64,000 bases of DNA, taken from contig NZ_BGZH01000001.1 of the NCBI RefSeq assembly GCF_009617755.1, positions 1-64,000 of the forward strand, written 5' to 3'. The notes beneath the pieces are model-generated. The model did no database searches. It saw nothing but the letters and a program-made list of their open reading frames with translations, and had not been told where the DNA came from. This DNA comes from Marinobacter salsuginis. GTDB lineage: Bacteria; Pseudomonadota; Gammaproteobacteria; Pseudomonadales; Oleiphilaceae. Positions 15,866-26,984 of this stretch are shown here, piece by piece (the stretch's first letter is position 1; each line of letters begins with the position of its first letter). Made by a program: the position numbers and the translations under genes.

Positions 15866-18400
15866 TTACTTGAGCCAGAGTATCGCCGGATTTTCCAGCG
15901 GCAGGTTCAGGCGCTCATCACGCACTCGAAGCCTCGGTGTGTAATGTCCTTGCGGCCTTGAGGGCACTATGCACTCGTAAAGATAGGTGTGTGCAGAACC
16001 GCCCAGGGGATGCTTCATTTCCATCGCCACCACCGTTCTGGGCCCCTGCTCTGATTCTTCCGCCACCAGGTCAACGGCAATCCGTTGCTCGTCGATTCCA
16101 TCCAGGTAGACTTCCACTTTGCAGAACAGGCCGTCTGGGGTTTCAATGGCATTGAAACTGTTGAACCTCAATCGAGGCCAGTGCTGCGCGATTGCGTTGC
16201 ATTCCGCCAACAGTTCCTTCGAGGTTTCCATCGTCCGGTTTCTGCCTTTTTCGGCCATGGGCAGGTAAAACTGCTCCACGTACTCTCGCACCATGCGATT
16301 GGCAGAATACGCGGCTGTCAGCTGGTCCATGCTGGCACGCATTCGCTTCAGCCATTGCCGGGGAATGCCCTCTTCGTCCTCATTGTAGAAGTCGGGAACG
16401 ACCTCTTTTTCAAGCAGATCAAACAGTTCACTCGCGTCTGAAAGGTCGTGGTCGTGATTGTTGGAGCCACTGAGCTCCCGGAACGTAGCGCCGGGTCGAA
16501 TGGCCCAGCCCACATCCCGGTTCCAGGCCTCCGCCCACCAGCCGTCGTACTGGGACAGGTTCAGGCCGCCGTTCACCAGTACTTTCATGCCACTGGTGCC
16601 GCAGGCTTCCCAGGGGTGTCTCGGGCAGTTGAGCCAGACATCCACTCCCTGAACCAACTGATTGGCCACACCCAGGTCGTAGTCTTCGATGAACACGACC
16701 TTGCCCTCTACATCCGGGCGCCTGGAAAATGCTTTCCACTGGCGGATGATGTCCTTCCCGACAAGGTCATAGGGATGAGCTTTGCCGGCAAGAACGATCT
16801 GGAGTGGGCGGTCCCGGCTTGCCAATAGCTTTAGCAGTCGATCCTGATCCTTGAGCAGAAGGTCCGGTCGTTTGTATTCGGTAAAACGCCGGGCAAACCC
16901 CAGGGTCAGGGTTTCATGGTCCAACAACAGCCCGCAGGCAGCAGCATGGTCGAAGCCAGGATTCTGCTCACAGTGCTGGCTTGAAAGCCGTCGCCGCAGG
17001 TAGCCGACCAACCGTGTCCGCTGCAGACGCCTCATCTCCCACAACGCCTCATCGGTGATGTCGGTCATCGGGCAGGATTTCTGAAGTGGTCTGCGCCATC
17101 TATCCTTGCCGCAGGCCTGTGTCCATATGGCATCGGATTCCGGTGAATCCCAACTGGGCGTGTGAATGCCATTGGTTACATAGTCGGCGGGAATGTCCTC
17201 GGCCGGCCAGCGGGGAAAAAACGGCTGAAAAATGGTCTGGGTGACTTTCTGGTGGATGCGGCTGACCCCATTGAACCGTCCGCTCATGTTCAACGCCAGC
17301 AGGGCCATGTTGAGCTTCTGGCTGCCAGACTGATCTTCTGAATGCTGGTTTTCGCTGCCTAAATCCATCAACTGGTCGATATCCAGGTCGCGCCCCTCAA
17401 GCCAGGGAGCCAGGTACAACCGGAGCAGCGATCGGGAAAAATGATCAAAGCCAGAGGCCACCGAGGTGTGCGTGGTGAACAGATTGGTTGCCCTGGTTGC
17501 GGTACGGGCGAGCTGAAAATCGGCGTTGCATTGATCCTGCCAGCTGAAGGCCCGTTCAATCAGTGCCAACGCGCAATGCCCCTCGTTCAGATGGCACAGT
17601 GCAGGCCTTCGGCCCAGCTGTTCGATCAGGCGCCAGCCGCCGATGCCAAGCACCATTTCCTGTTGCAGGCGTTTTTCCGGGTCGCCGGTGTATAGCTCAC
17701 TGGTAATCCCCCTGTCGCCGGGTTCATTGCGCGGGTCGTTGCTGTCAAGCAATAACAACTCGCAGCGGCCAACCTGAGCCTTCCAGGCTCGTAGGCGAAC
17801 GTTTCGCCCGGGGAAAGGTACAACCACCCTCACCCACTGGCCTTCATCATCCCTTAAGGGGGAAACCGGCAGCATAGTAGGGTCGTTGTAGGGATAAAAT
17901 TCGAGCTGTTCACCATCGGTGCTGATGGCCTGGCGGAAATAGCCCTGCTGGAAAAGCAACCCGACAGCCATTACGGGCACACCAAGATCGCTCGAGGCCT
18001 TCAGAAAATCCCCCGCCAGGACACCCAGTCCGCCACTGTACAGCGGCAGAGATTCGCTCAGTCCATATTCCATGCAAAAATAGGCAATGCCCTCGCCCAG
18101 ATTCCCGGGGCACTCCGATGTATACCAGGTATCAGCCTGAATAAACTCACTATGTGCTGATATCTGGTCACGGTAGCGTTTCTGGAAGTCAGGATCGGCG
18201 GCCAGTTCTTCAAGCCGGTCGCCGGAGACACTGTTCAGCACCAGCCAGGCGTTCCGGGTGGTATCCCAGATTTCCTCATCGAGGGCGCGCCAAAGCTCAT
18301 CGGTGCCATGGTGCCAGGTCCATCGTAGATCCAGGGCCAGCTGAAACAGACCGGCCAGGGAGTCCGGCAAGGATCGCGTGGTATAGGCTGCCAGCGTCAA
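15866..18400 (-). CDS. glgP: Alpha-glucan phosphorylase 1
   Basis: An 844-residue protein of the short alpha-glucan phosphorylase family: N-terminal domain LPDSLAGLFQLALDLRWTWHHGTDELW, then IAYFCMEYGLSESLPLYSGGLGVLAGDFLKASSDL, FTTHTSV, GFARRFTEYKRPDLLL, LAGKAHPYD and EACGTSGMKVLVNGGLNL with the PLP-binding Lys. It releases glucose-1-phosphate from alpha-1,4-glucans. The start is TTG with GGAG 8 bp ahead. It heads away from glgC at the far end of a minus-strand run and is diverged from the second phosphorylase at 26985, suggesting different chain preference or regulation. Confidence 0.92.
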   Translation of the reverse strand: MTLAAYTTRSLPDSLAGLFQLALDLRWTWHHGTDELWRALDEEIWDTTRNAWLVLNSVSGDRLEELAADPDFQKRYRDQISAHSEFIQADTWYTSECPGNLGEGIAYFCMEYGLSESLPLYSGGLGVLAGDFLKASSDLGVPVMAVGLLFQQGYFRQAISTDGEQLEFYPYNDPTMLPVSPLRDDEGQWVRVVVPFPGRNVRLRAWKAQVGRCELLLLDSNDPRNEPGDRGITSELYTGDPEKRLQQEMVLGIGGWRLIEQLGRRPALCHLNEGHCALALIERAFSWQDQCNADFQLARTATRATNLFTTHTSVASGFDHFSRSLLRLYLAPWLEGRDLDIDQLMDLGSENQHSEDQSGSQKLNMALLALNMSGRFNGVSRIHQKVTQTIFQPFFPRWPAEDIPADYVTNGIHTPSWDSPESDAIWTQACGKDRWRRPLQKSCPMTDITDEALWEMRRLQRTRLVGYLRRRLSSQHCEQNPGFDHAAACGLLLDHETLTLGFARRFTEYKRPDLLLKDQDRLLKLLASRDRPLQIVLAGKAHPYDLVGKDIIRQWKAFSRRPDVEGKVVFIEDYDLGVANQLVQGVDVWLNCPRHPWEACGTSGMKVLVNGGLNLSQYDGWWAEAWNRDVGWAIRPGATFRELSGSNNHDHDLSDASELFDLLEKEVVPDFYNEDEEGIPRQWLKRMRASMDQLTAAYSANRMVREYVEQFYLPMAEKGRNRTMETSKELLAECNAIAQHWPRLRFNSFNAIETPDGLFCKVEVYLDGIDEQRIAVDLVAEESEQGPRTVVAMEMKHPLGGSAHTYLYECIVPSRPQGHYTPRLRVRDERLNLPLENPAILWLK

Positions 18401-18466
18401 AGTAGGACTCCGCTCAGGTTGGCCGGTAAATTAGAGGGAGCTTCATGAGAGATCTCCCCCATCAAT

Positions 18467-18829
18467 TCAGAAGGCTTGCTGACGACGAACCGGAAAATAA
18501 TTGACGGGCATATGGTGCTTTCTTAGCCATTGCAGCAGAGAGGAGATGGTGAAGCTGTCGTTTTCAACGCCTTCGAAGTCGACACCCAGCCCCCGGTCGG
18601 ATTTGCGGACTACGTGTGCTTTGAGGCGACGAAACCGCTTTTCCTGCTGGTCTGGGAAGCGAAACTCCAGCTCTACCGTCTGGTTTAACTGCACGTCCGT
18701 GTAATCGGTCGCAATGAAGAGCCCTCGTTTGGACGCATCCCGAATCTGTCCGGTGGCCACCGGCATCCCGCGTTTGTATACCAACAGGCCAAGCTTTCCC
18801 TGAACGCGTTTACTGAGTCTGTGTTCCAT
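18467..18829 (-). CDS. PilZ domain protein
   Basis: A 120-residue PilZ protein: HRLSKRV gives the RxxxR motif and DASKRGLFI the D/NxSxxG motif, both of which bind c-di-GMP. I start at MEHRLSK, with GGGGGGAAAC directly before the ATG; the longer frame to 18952 would overlap malQ. It is a single-domain receptor, so it must act on a partner. Its place between malQ and a glucan phosphorylase gene suggests that c-di-GMP tunes glycogen turnover, an inference from order only. Confidence 0.88.
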   Translation of the reverse strand: MEHRLSKRVQGKLGLLVYKRGMPVATGQIRDASKRGLFIATDYTDVQLNQTVELEFRFPDQQEKRFRRLKAHVVRKSDRGLGVDFEGVENDSFTISSLLQWLRKHHMPVNYFPVRRQQAF

Positions 18830-18929
18830 GTTTCCCCCCGGTGACTCATCAAGAACGGCAATTGTTGATACTGTTCGTGCTTTATAGCGAAGGTTGGGAG
18901 ACGCCTCTTTGACTCTGGTCAAAAAATGC

Positions 18930-20423
18930 TCAGCCAGCGGGTAAGCGTCCATGTCGCTTTACAGCTTCAGCAATGCGTATTGACAGATCTTCCTGTGGAA
19001 AATTCCAGTCCAGTTGCCAAACCCAATTATTGGTAATCGTTCCCGGCGTATTGAATCGCGCCTCGGTTCCCAGCCCCAGAAAGTCCTGCATTGGTACCAC
19101 CGCGATAGAGCACACGGATCTGAGAGCCGCCTCAATCACCGGCCATGGCATGCCCTCACCGGTGGTTCCCAGATAATCGTTCACGTTGCGTCTGGTGTGC
19201 TCGTCTAGACTCTGATACCAACCGAGTGTCGTATCGTTATCGTGGGTACCTGTGTAAACCAGATCCCGATGATGGTGGTTATGCAACAGGTGGGGATTGC
19301 TGGGACTGCCATCGAAACCGAACTGCATCACCGTCATCCCCGGCAACCTGAACCGCTGCCTGAGCTCTTCGACGTCGTCGCTGATGATGCCGAGGTTCTC
19401 GGCCACCAGCGGCAAGTCCGGAAACCGGTTGAAGCAGGCTTGCAGAAAATGATCGGCCGGACCTGGCACCCAATATCCGTTTCTCGGCGCTGGCGACTCG
19501 GCAGGAATCTCCCAGTACGCCTGAAGACCCCGAAAGTGATCAATCCGGATCAGATCGAAAAGCTGACGCTGACTTTCCAGCCGTTCCAACCACCACCGAT
19601 AACCGTCTTCAGCCATAATCTGCCAATCGTAGAGAGGGTTTCCCCAGTGCTGTCCATCGGCGGAAAAGTAATCCGGCGGGACGCCAGCAACAACCGTGGG
19701 TTCACCCCTGGCGTCAAGTTTGAACAGGTGTCGATTGGCCCAGACGTCCGCGCTGTCATGTGCGACGAAAGTGGGAATATCACCGAATAACAAAATGCCC
19801 CTGTCGCGCGCATAGTCCCGCAGGGCTTGCCATTGATGATTAAACAGGTATTGCTCGAATTGTATGCGGGCCAGCCGAGCCTGATTCTGGTCAATAAAGC
19901 TCTTTAGTGCGCTAGGGTCCCGGTCTCTCAGGGGCACCGGCCACTGCAACCAGCCCGGCGACTCCTGAACCTCACGGATTGAGCAGAACAGGCAGAAATC
20001 ATCCAGCCAGTAATCGTTCCTGGCCCGGAAATGCTCGAACCCGGGTTGATCAAGACCGTTCCGGCCTTGCGCCTTGCCATCGAAAAAACGCTGGGCGGCA
20101 ATGCCCAGAAGCTGTTGCCGGGACTCACCAATCGGCTGTGCAATTTCTGAATCCACCAGCAGGCCGACCTGCAGCAGCTCCGCCAAGTCGATGAAATTCG
20201 GATTGCCCGCGTGGGCGCTGAGGGACTGATAGGGGGAAAGATCGGAATGTGTTGGGCCGATTGGCAGAGTCTGCCAGACCGTGATATTGCTGGCGGCCAG
20301 GAAATCCACGAAACGGCGCGCACCTGCTCCCAAGACACCGAGGCTGCCCGGCAGACACGTAGGATGCAACAGCACCCCCGCTCTCCTTACACTGAACAGG
20401 TCGTTGGTATTCGTTTGCGTCAT
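18930..20423 (-). CDS. malQ: 4-alpha-glucanotransferase (GH77)
   Basis: A 497-residue GH77 enzyme: RRAGVLLHPTCLPGSLGVLG, FLAASNITVWQTLPIGPTH, FDLIRIDHFRGLQAYWEIPA (nucleophile Asp), LPLVAENLGIIS (acid/base Glu), VYTGTHDNDTTLGWY and TPGTITNNWVWQL. It transfers maltodextrin segments between chains in the cytoplasm, feeding phosphorylase. The ATG overlaps the stop of the GH57 gene (ATGA), so the two are translationally coupled. Confidence 0.95.
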   Translation of the reverse strand: MTQTNTNDLFSVRRAGVLLHPTCLPGSLGVLGAGARRFVDFLAASNITVWQTLPIGPTHSDLSPYQSLSAHAGNPNFIDLAELLQVGLLVDSEIAQPIGESRQQLLGIAAQRFFDGKAQGRNGLDQPGFEHFRARNDYWLDDFCLFCSIREVQESPGWLQWPVPLRDRDPSALKSFIDQNQARLARIQFEQYLFNHQWQALRDYARDRGILLFGDIPTFVAHDSADVWANRHLFKLDARGEPTVVAGVPPDYFSADGQHWGNPLYDWQIMAEDGYRWWLERLESQRQLFDLIRIDHFRGLQAYWEIPAESPAPRNGYWVPGPADHFLQACFNRFPDLPLVAENLGIISDDVEELRQRFRLPGMTVMQFGFDGSPSNPHLLHNHHHRDLVYTGTHDNDTTLGWYQSLDEHTRRNVNDYLGTTGEGMPWPVIEAALRSVCSIAVVPMQDFLGLGTEARFNTPGTITNNWVWQLDWNFPQEDLSIRIAEAVKRHGRLPAG

Positions 20424-22147
20424 GCCTGTTTTTCCGCGTCATGGCCCGGACGCATGGTTCCGCCCCGGGCTGGTTCTCCGCTGCCCTGGCTTAGCTGCTG
20501 GAATACCGAGGGCGGCGCCGGGTACCCGATCATTTCATAGAGGTTGACCAGGTGGCGGCGGTAGAGATGTTCAAAGTCGCTGACGATCTGAGCCGGGTTG
20601 TAGTCGCCAAACCACCAGAACCAGTCGGAGCCTTCACAGATCGCCAATTGTTGCATGGCAGCCTCTTTTTGTTCTGAATTGAGGCTGCCGTTATCCATCA
20701 CACGGTCAAAGTGGACTTTTGCCTCGCAGAGCAGATCCCAGGCGCGGTTCTTGTCCGGATCACCAATCCAGGTAGAGAAGGTGCCGTAAATCCAGCTCCC
20801 GGCAACCAGATGTGGCAGATTGATGGGCTCGGTGACGGGGTTGGCTACCAAATCGCTGTAGGTGGTCAATTGCAGCTTGGGGTGGTTCGCCAGAACCCGA
20901 TAAAGCTCATCCAGAAAATGAAAGCCGTTTTCCGGGTAATATTCCCAGGCGTTTTCACCATCCATGATCACCGAAATCACCGGCCGTGCTTTGCCTTTGC
21001 CCTGGCCTGCGATGTTCTCCATGTGATGAACCAGGTCGCCGACGGCATCCCTGGCATGCCAGTCCGCGTAGGTAAACCCGATAAGATCAGACAGGCCGTC
21101 GTCCCGAAAGAACACGAACGTGCCCGATTCACCAAAGGTATACGGCCGATGAATGCCGTAATCGGGCAGTTCCGGGTTGGTTTCCCGGGCTCGGTTCAGG
21201 CTGTTGTGCACCACCGAATCCCCACTGGCCGTCCAACGGAATTGATGGTCTTCCAGCAAGGCCAGTGTGGCGGCGCTGAGGCCACCCTCTGAGGCCCAGC
21301 AGCCGGATGGTTCAAGGCCGAAGAATCGCTGGAAGACGGTCTTCGCCTCCTGGAGTTGCCAGCCGGCCCGCGCCTCACCACCCGGGTAGTCACTGTGCAC
21401 CGGCAAAGTGATGTCTCGCATGGCCTCCCGGGCGGAAGCCAGGTCGATGAGCAGAGGCAGCATGGCATGGGTGTAGGGGCTCACGGAGAGTTCAACCTGG
21501 CCCTTCTGGGCGAGATGGCGGTATCTCGGGCCGATGCCGGATAACACATCAAAGATCACGTCCAGCAAAGCTCGCCGGTCGTCCATCGAGAAATTATGGC
21601 CTTTTTCCTGAAGGCTCTGGATGCAATGGCTTTTCCTGCGAATCGTCTCCCCCATCCAGCCGAGGTGATACCAGACCAGCAGATCCGAGAGAAATCTGCG
21701 CGAAATATACCTCTGAAGCTCCGGTTTTCGGCGATAGACGTCAGCCAGTTCAGCAAGACGCGCGAACGCGGGGTAGCGATTGATTATCCGCTCGCGGTTC
21801 GCCCGAAGGGACTTTTCCATCAGGCCAAGAAAAGCCGGGGTGCCGGTTTCCGGTAACTCCTCGGCGACAAGGGCAGCCAGCAGAGGATCACCGATTTCAC
21901 CTGCTCCATGCCGCCAACGCTCGATCTGGATCAGATAGGTCTCGATCTGCTCAAGCAGAACGGGCGCGAAATTGACCACTGCCCTGGCCTCTGGATTACC
22001 TTCCAGATGGGCAGCCATGTCGCTGTAATCCTTGATGGTATGCAGGTATACCCAGGGAAACAGGAATTGATTGGTTCGCATGTCCTGATAGGACGGCTGG
22101 TGCATGTGCCAGCAAAGTACTACCGGCGTTTTTGTGTCAGAGGCCAT
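20420..22147 (-). CDS. Glycoside hydrolase family 57 amylase-type enzyme
   Basis: A 575-residue GH57 protein: [14 protein letters not shown] at the start of the (beta/alpha)7 barrel, [37 protein letters not shown] (probable nucleophile Glu) and [15 protein letters not shown] (acid/base Asp). It acts on alpha-glucans as amylase, glucanotransferase or branching enzyme; family membership does not say which, and a normal GH13 branching enzyme gene (glgB) is present as well. It overlaps glgC by 11 bp and malQ by 4 bp. Confidence 0.9.
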   Translation of the reverse strand: MASDTKTPVVLCWHMHQPSYQDMRTNQFLFPWVYLHTIKDYSDMAAHLEGNPEARAVVNFAPVLLEQIETYLIQIERWRHGAGEIGDPLLAALVAEELPETGTPAFLGLMEKSLRANRERIINRYPAFARLAELADVYRRKPELQRYISRRFLSDLLVWYHLGWMGETIRRKSHCIQSLQEKGHNFSMDDRRALLDVIFDVLSGIGPRYRHLAQKGQVELSVSPYTHAMLPLLIDLASAREAMRDITLPVHSDYPGGEARAGWQLQEAKTVFQRFFGLEPSGCWASEGGLSAATLALLEDHQFRWTASGDSVVHNSLNRARETNPELPDYGIHRPYTFGESGTFVFFRDDGLSDLIGFTYADWHARDAVGDLVHHMENIAGQGKGKARPVISVIMDGENAWEYYPENGFHFLDELYRVLANHPKLQLTTYSDLVANPVTEPINLPHLVAGSWIYGTFSTWIGDPDKNRAWDLLCEAKVHFDRVMDNGSLNSEQKEAAMQQLAICEGSDWFWWFGDYNPAQIVSDFEHLYRRHLVNLYEMIGYPAPPSVFQQLSQGSGEPARGGTMRPGHDAEKQA

Positions 22148-23402
22148 GGGGATAATCCTGCCCGAGCATCTCGGGCGTGATCAGCACAATACCTTTTGGA
22201 GAAACATGGAACCGCTTCCGGTCTTCCTCGGCATCAAACCCAATCCGGGTGCCCTCCGGAATCCGGCAGCCACGATCAATGAGGCAGTTTCGAAGGCGGC
22301 AATGGCGCCCTATCTGCACATCCGGGTAGATCACTGAATCTGATATTTCACTAAAGGAATGCACCATAACCTGCGAAAAAAGCAGGGAATGTTTTACCAG
22401 TGAGCCGGAGACAATGCACCCGCCCGCCACCATGGAATCCACTGCCATTCCGCGTCGGTTGTCGTCGTCGAACACGAACTTGGCCGGTGGCAGTTGCTCC
22501 TGATAGGTCCATATCGGCCAGTGAGAATCGTAGAGGTTCAGTTCCGGGCTGATGCTGATGAGCTCAAGGTTCGCCTGCCATAGGGCATCAACGGTACCCA
22601 CGTCCCGCCAGTAGGCAGGTTTGTTCTCGACCGGGTTCCGAAATGGAAATGCCACCACCCGCAAACGTTTGATCACCGATGGAATAATATCCTTGCCGAA
22701 ATCGTGGGAGGAATCGCCATCCATCTGGTGGTCACGCATCAGCTCATCAAACAACACCTGGGTGCTGAACACATAGATGCCCATAGAGGCGAGCGCCTTG
22801 CCGGGTTGGCCGGGCATCGGCTTTGGCTGCTTCGGTTTCTCGACGAATTCAGTGACTCTGAGCTCATCATCCACCGACATAACGCCGAATGCGGAGGCTT
22901 CATCGAGTGGCACCTCGATACAGCCCACGGTGATATCGGCATCGTTTTCAACGTGATGGGCCAGCATCGTGCCGTAGTCCATCTTATAGACATGGTCACC
23001 TGCCAGGATCAGCACGTACTCCGGCTGATGGCTGCGGATGATGTCGAGGTTCTGGAGCACAGCATCCGCTGTTCCCTCATACCAGGAGGTTTCGATCCGT
23101 TGTTGTGCTGGCAGGAGCTCGACGAATTCATCCAGTTCCCCGCGGAGAAACCCCCAGCCCCGCTGGATGTGGCGAATCAGGGAATGGGATTTGTACTGGG
23201 TGATTACACCAACCTGGCCAATGCCCGAGTTGATGCAGTTCGAGAGGGGAAAATCAATGATCCGGAACTTACCGCCAAACGGAACCGCCGGTTTGGCCCG
23301 CCATTTGGTGAGATCATGAAGGCGGGAGCCCCGCCCTCCGGCAAGTACCAGTGCAAGAGTCTGACGAGTGAGACGACTGACGAAACGCTTGGCCGTTTGC
23401 AT
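22137..23402 (-). CDS. glgC: Glucose-1-phosphate adenylyltransferase
   Basis: A 421-residue protein of usual length: [17 protein letters not shown] (nucleotide binding), [48 protein letters not shown] and a C-terminal left-handed beta-helix ([17 protein letters not shown]...[19 protein letters not shown]). It makes ADP-glucose, the committed step of glycogen synthesis, and is usually allosterically controlled. First gene of the minus-strand glucan operon, divergent from glgB across a 155-bp gap. Confidence 0.96.
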   Translation of the reverse strand: MQTAKRFVSRLTRQTLALVLAGGRGSRLHDLTKWRAKPAVPFGGKFRIIDFPLSNCINSGIGQVGVITQYKSHSLIRHIQRGWGFLRGELDEFVELLPAQQRIETSWYEGTADAVLQNLDIIRSHQPEYVLILAGDHVYKMDYGTMLAHHVENDADITVGCIEVPLDEASAFGVMSVDDELRVTEFVEKPKQPKPMPGQPGKALASMGIYVFSTQVLFDELMRDHQMDGDSSHDFGKDIIPSVIKRLRVVAFPFRNPVENKPAYWRDVGTVDALWQANLELISISPELNLYDSHWPIWTYQEQLPPAKFVFDDDNRRGMAVDSMVAGGCIVSGSLVKHSLLFSQVMVHSFSEISDSVIYPDVQIGRHCRLRNCLIDRGCRIPEGTRIGFDAEEDRKRFHVSPKGIVLITPEMLGQDYPHGL

Positions 23403-23557
23403 AGCTGCTTCCCTGAAGCAAACCTTCCCTCGGACCGATCGTTCAACCGCTAGGGTTTGCCACGTTTTTGACGCCTTAAACTATATTAGAACACTAGCAC
23501 GGAATTATGACGTAAACTTGTTTTGGGTCATTTTTTAAACAGGCCCTTTCGCGTCCA
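23403..23557. promoter_or_regulatory. glgC/glgB divergent promoter region
   Basis: 155 bp that must drive glgC (minus) and glgB (plus). It is AT-rich in the middle and includes TATATT after TTTTTGACGCC, but no hexamer pair with normal spacing could be fixed by eye. Confidence 0.4.
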
Positions 23558-25492
23558 ATGAACGGACGCCCAATGCGCTTTACCCGGTCAGGAACAGCAC
23601 GGTCTATGGACAGTCCAACGCTCAGCGAATTTGACCTCCACCTCTTCGGCGAAGGCCGTCACTGGCACATTTACAATGTCCTTGGGGCCCACGTTTGCCG
23701 GAGCAAGGGAGTGGAAGGCGTGCGGTTTGCGGTCTGGGCACCCCACGCCAAGTCCGTCAGCGTTGTCGGGGATTTCAATCACTGGGCCACCGGCGCCAAC
23801 CCCATGGCGTCCAACGGGGACACCGGTGTCTGGTCCTGCTTTGTTCCCGGCATAGGTACCGGCGCTCTCTACAAGTACTCCATCACGACAGAAAGAAGCG
23901 ACCAGCTTCTAAAAACCGATCCCTACGGGCAGGCCTTCGAATTGAGGCCCTCCACCGCCGCTGTTGTGACCGAACGCGGCCGTTTCGGCTGGGGCGACGG
24001 CGACTGGCTTGCCCGCCGTAGCCGCTGGAACTGGCAGCAATCTCCCATTTCCATTTACGAGGTGCATGCTGCCTCCTGGCGACATCACGGGTCCGGTCGC
24101 TGGCTGACATATAGAGAGCTGGCCGACCAGCTTGTTCCCTATGTCCTGGAACTGGGCTTTACCCACATTGAGCTTTTGCCGGTGACGGAACACCCGCTGG
24201 ATGAATCCTGGGGTTACCAGACCACCGGTTATTACGCGCCGACCAGTCGTTTCGGCAGCCCGGACGATTTCCGCTACCTGGTAGACCAGTGCCATCGGCA
24301 CAACATCGGCGTGATCCTGGACTGGGTGCCGGGTCATTTTCCCACCGATGAGCACGCCCTGGCCCGGTTTGATGGCAGCGCGCTCTACGAGCATGAAGAT
24401 CCCCGCAAGGGGCGTCATCAGGACTGGGGTACCCTTATCTACAATTACGGGCGCCACGAGGTTCGGAACTTCCTGATCGGGAGCGCCCTCTTTTGGCTGG
24501 ACGCCTTCCATATTGATGGTTTGCGGGTAGATGCAGTGGCGTCGATGCTCTATCTCAATTATTCCCGCAAGGAGGGCGAATGGCTGCCCAATGTCCACGG
24601 CGGACACGAAAACCTTGAAGCCATCGAGTTTCTCCGCGAGTTGAACCGCGTTTGCCAGAGCCGCTTTCCGGGAACGTTGATCTGTGCGGAGGAATCCACG
24701 TCCTGGCCCCGTGTTACACGGCCGCCCGAAATCGGTGGGCTGGGGTTCAATCTGAAATGGAATATGGGTTGGATGCACGACACCCTCGATTATCTGGCCC
24801 AAGACCCGGTATACCGACAGTACCACCACGACAAACTGACCTTTGGGCTGTTATATGCGTTCTCTGAGAATTTTCTCTTGCCGCTGTCCCACGATGAGGT
24901 TGTTCATGGCAAAGCCAGCCTGATCAACAAGATGTCCGGCGACGACTGGCAGCAGCGGGCAACCTTGAGACTGCTCTTCACCTATATGTTCTGCTATCCC
25001 GGCGCAAAGCTTCTTTTTATGGGCGGGGAGTTTGGTCAGCGCCGTGAGTGGAGTGAATCCCGGGAGCTGGACTGGTCTCTGCTGGCGCACCCGGAGCATC
25101 AGGGAATCAAGAAGCTGGTCCAGGACCTCAACGGCGTTTACCGGCGGGAAGTTTCGCTAAACGGCGCCTGCTTCACGCCGGATGGATTCGAGTGGATCGA
25201 TTGCCATGACTCCCCACAATCCGTGATCAGTTTCCTGCGCACGGCTGGAGGCGAAACCTCGGTGATTGTGGTCAATTTCACCCCTGTGCCCCGGCACCAT
25301 TACCGGATCGGGTTGCCCCAGGGTGGCAACTGGCGGGAAATCTTCAATTCCGATTCGGAATACTACGGCGGCAGCAATCTCGGTAACCCTTACACCATGC
25401 CAGCGGATCAACAGCCGTGGATGAACCGTGACTGGTCACTGGAACTCACGCTGCCACCGATGGGCGCGATAATCCTGAGGCCAGCGTTATGA
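23558..25492 (+). CDS. glgB: 1,4-alpha-glucan branching enzyme (GH13)
   Basis: A 644-residue GlgB: CBM48 domain ([23 protein letters not shown]), then [58 protein letters not shown] (nucleophile Asp), [11 protein letters not shown] (acid/base Glu) and [11 protein letters not shown]. It introduces alpha-1,6 branches into glycogen. It is shorter than E. coli GlgB because it lacks the N1 extension. The start at 23558 has no good ribosome-binding site; ATG at 23606 is possible. It overlaps glgA by 4 bp. Confidence 0.96.
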   Translation: MNGRPMRFTRSGTARSMDSPTLSEFDLHLFGEGRHWHIYNVLGAHVCRSKGVEGVRFAVWAPHAKSVSVVGDFNHWATGANPMASNGDTGVWSCFVPGIGTGALYKYSITTERSDQLLKTDPYGQAFELRPSTAAVVTERGRFGWGDGDWLARRSRWNWQQSPISIYEVHAASWRHHGSGRWLTYRELADQLVPYVLELGFTHIELLPVTEHPLDESWGYQTTGYYAPTSRFGSPDDFRYLVDQCHRHNIGVILDWVPGHFPTDEHALARFDGSALYEHEDPRKGRHQDWGTLIYNYGRHEVRNFLIGSALFWLDAFHIDGLRVDAVASMLYLNYSRKEGEWLPNVHGGHENLEAIEFLRELNRVCQSRFPGTLICAEESTSWPRVTRPPEIGGLGFNLKWNMGWMHDTLDYLAQDPVYRQYHHDKLTFGLLYAFSENFLLPLSHDEVVHGKASLINKMSGDDWQQRATLRLLFTYMFCYPGAKLLFMGGEFGQRREWSESRELDWSLLAHPEHQGIKKLVQDLNGVYRREVSLNGACFTPDGFEWIDCHDSPQSVISFLRTAGGETSVIVVNFTPVPRHHYRIGLPQGGNWREIFNSDSEYYGGSNLGNPYTMPADQQPWMNRDWSLELTLPPMGAIILRPAL

Positions 25493-26952
25493 TCCGGGTT
25501 CTTTTTGCCACCAGTGAAGTCTATCCACTGGTGAAGACCGGCGGTCTTGCCGATGTTTCTGCCAGCTTGCCCGAAGCGCTCTGTCGTCTTGAATACGATG
25601 TTCAGATTCTCCTGCCTGGTTACCCGGACGCGATAAAGGCCGCCAGAAAAGCCGGTTCCCGCAGAAAGGCCCGATTCCAGCTTGGCCAATACAATGTGAG
25701 CCTGTGGCAGACTCGGCTGCCAGGCACCGCGGTTACTCTCTGGTTGGTTGACTGCCCGCCCCTTTTCGATCGCCCCGGCAACCCCTACAAAAACGAGGAA
25801 GGGAGAGACTGGTGGGACAACGCCCACCGGTTTGAGCTGTTTGGCAAAGTGGGGGCCATGATCGCCATGGGCGAAGCCGGTCTGAACTGGAGGCCCGATC
25901 TGGTGCACTGCAATGACTGGCAAACCGGGCTGATACCGGTATTCCTGGAAGCCTATCAGGAGCGGCCGGGCACCGTGTTTACCATTCATAACCTTGCCTA
26001 CCAGGGGCTTTTCTCAAACGAGACGTTCCGCGCCCTCGGTCTGCCCGACACCCTCTGGAGGTTTGAACAACTGGAGTTCTATGGCCAGCTTTCGTTTATC
26101 AAGGGCGGCCTGGTATTCAGTGATCGGATCACCACCGTCAGCCCCACCTATGCACGTGAGATTCAGACTCCGGAATTCGGCAATGGCCTCGATGGTCTGC
26201 TCCGGCACCGGCAACACGCCTTGACCGGCATTCTCAACGGCATCGACACCCGGGTCTGGGACCCGGAGGAAGATCAAGAGCTGGCCTTCCACTACGGACG
26301 CGACCATCTGAAGAACAAAGCACAGTGTCGGGCAGCGCTGCAACACGAGCTTGGGCTGGAAGTGAACGGCGCGCCGCTTCTTGGTTTCATTGGCCGACTG
26401 GTGGAGCAAAAAGGGGTGGACTGGATAGTGTCCGTGATGCCGGATTTGCTGGAACAGGGCTGCCAGTTTGTGATTCTCGGTTCGGGAGAGGACCGTTACG
26501 AGGAGCCGCTGAAACAACTGGCCCGTCAATGGCCCGGGCAGTTCTCACTCACCCTGGGCTACAACGAAGGGCTGTCCCATCGCATCACGGCGGGCTGTGA
26601 TCTCTTCCTGATGCCGTCCAGATTCGAACCCTGTGGGTTAAACCAGATGTACAGCCTTCGGTACGGGACAATTCCGGTGGTGCACGGTGTCGGAGGGCTG
26701 GCCGATACGGTACAGGATCCGCAGCAGGTGGGAATCGACAAGGCCAACGGATTCGTGTTTGCCGGTGCCAGTGCCGCATCGCTGCTGACTGCGATACACC
26801 GGGCACTGCAGGTGTTTGAAAAGCGAAAACAATGGCGGCGATTGCAGGAAAACGGCATGGCCATCGATTATTCGTGGAAGCAGCGCGCTCGCACCTATGG
26901 TGACCTGTATCAGGGCATTCTCAAAGAACGTGATCAACAACAGCTGGATTAG
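25489..26952 (+). CDS. glgA: Glycogen synthase (ADP-glucose, GT5)
   Basis: A 487-residue GT5 enzyme: [25 protein letters not shown] (KTGGL binds ADP-glucose), [54 protein letters not shown] and [35 protein letters not shown]. It extends alpha-1,4 chains. It overlaps glgB (ATGA), so both are made together. Length and motifs are normal. Confidence 0.96.
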   Translation: MIRVLFATSEVYPLVKTGGLADVSASLPEALCRLEYDVQILLPGYPDAIKAARKAGSRRKARFQLGQYNVSLWQTRLPGTAVTLWLVDCPPLFDRPGNPYKNEEGRDWWDNAHRFELFGKVGAMIAMGEAGLNWRPDLVHCNDWQTGLIPVFLEAYQERPGTVFTIHNLAYQGLFSNETFRALGLPDTLWRFEQLEFYGQLSFIKGGLVFSDRITTVSPTYAREIQTPEFGNGLDGLLRHRQHALTGILNGIDTRVWDPEEDQELAFHYGRDHLKNKAQCRAALQHELGLEVNGAPLLGFIGRLVEQKGVDWIVSVMPDLLEQGCQFVILGSGEDRYEEPLKQLARQWPGQFSLTLGYNEGLSHRITAGCDLFLMPSRFEPCGLNQMYSLRYGTIPVVHGVGGLADTVQDPQQVGIDKANGFVFAGASAASLLTAIHRALQVFEKRKQWRRLQENGMAIDYSWKQRARTYGDLYQGILKERDQQQLD

Positions 26953-26984
26953 TGCGAGCGTTTGCCCGCCTGGAGGCAACCAAC

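Noticed and set aside
22704-23453. Open frame opposite glgC (249 codons)
   Set aside because: Shadow of the high-GC glgC gene; composition is His/Met/Ala rich without domain features.
23909-24829. Open frame opposite glgB (306 codons)
   Set aside because: Shadow of glgB; no recognisable motif, while glgB has all catalytic residues.
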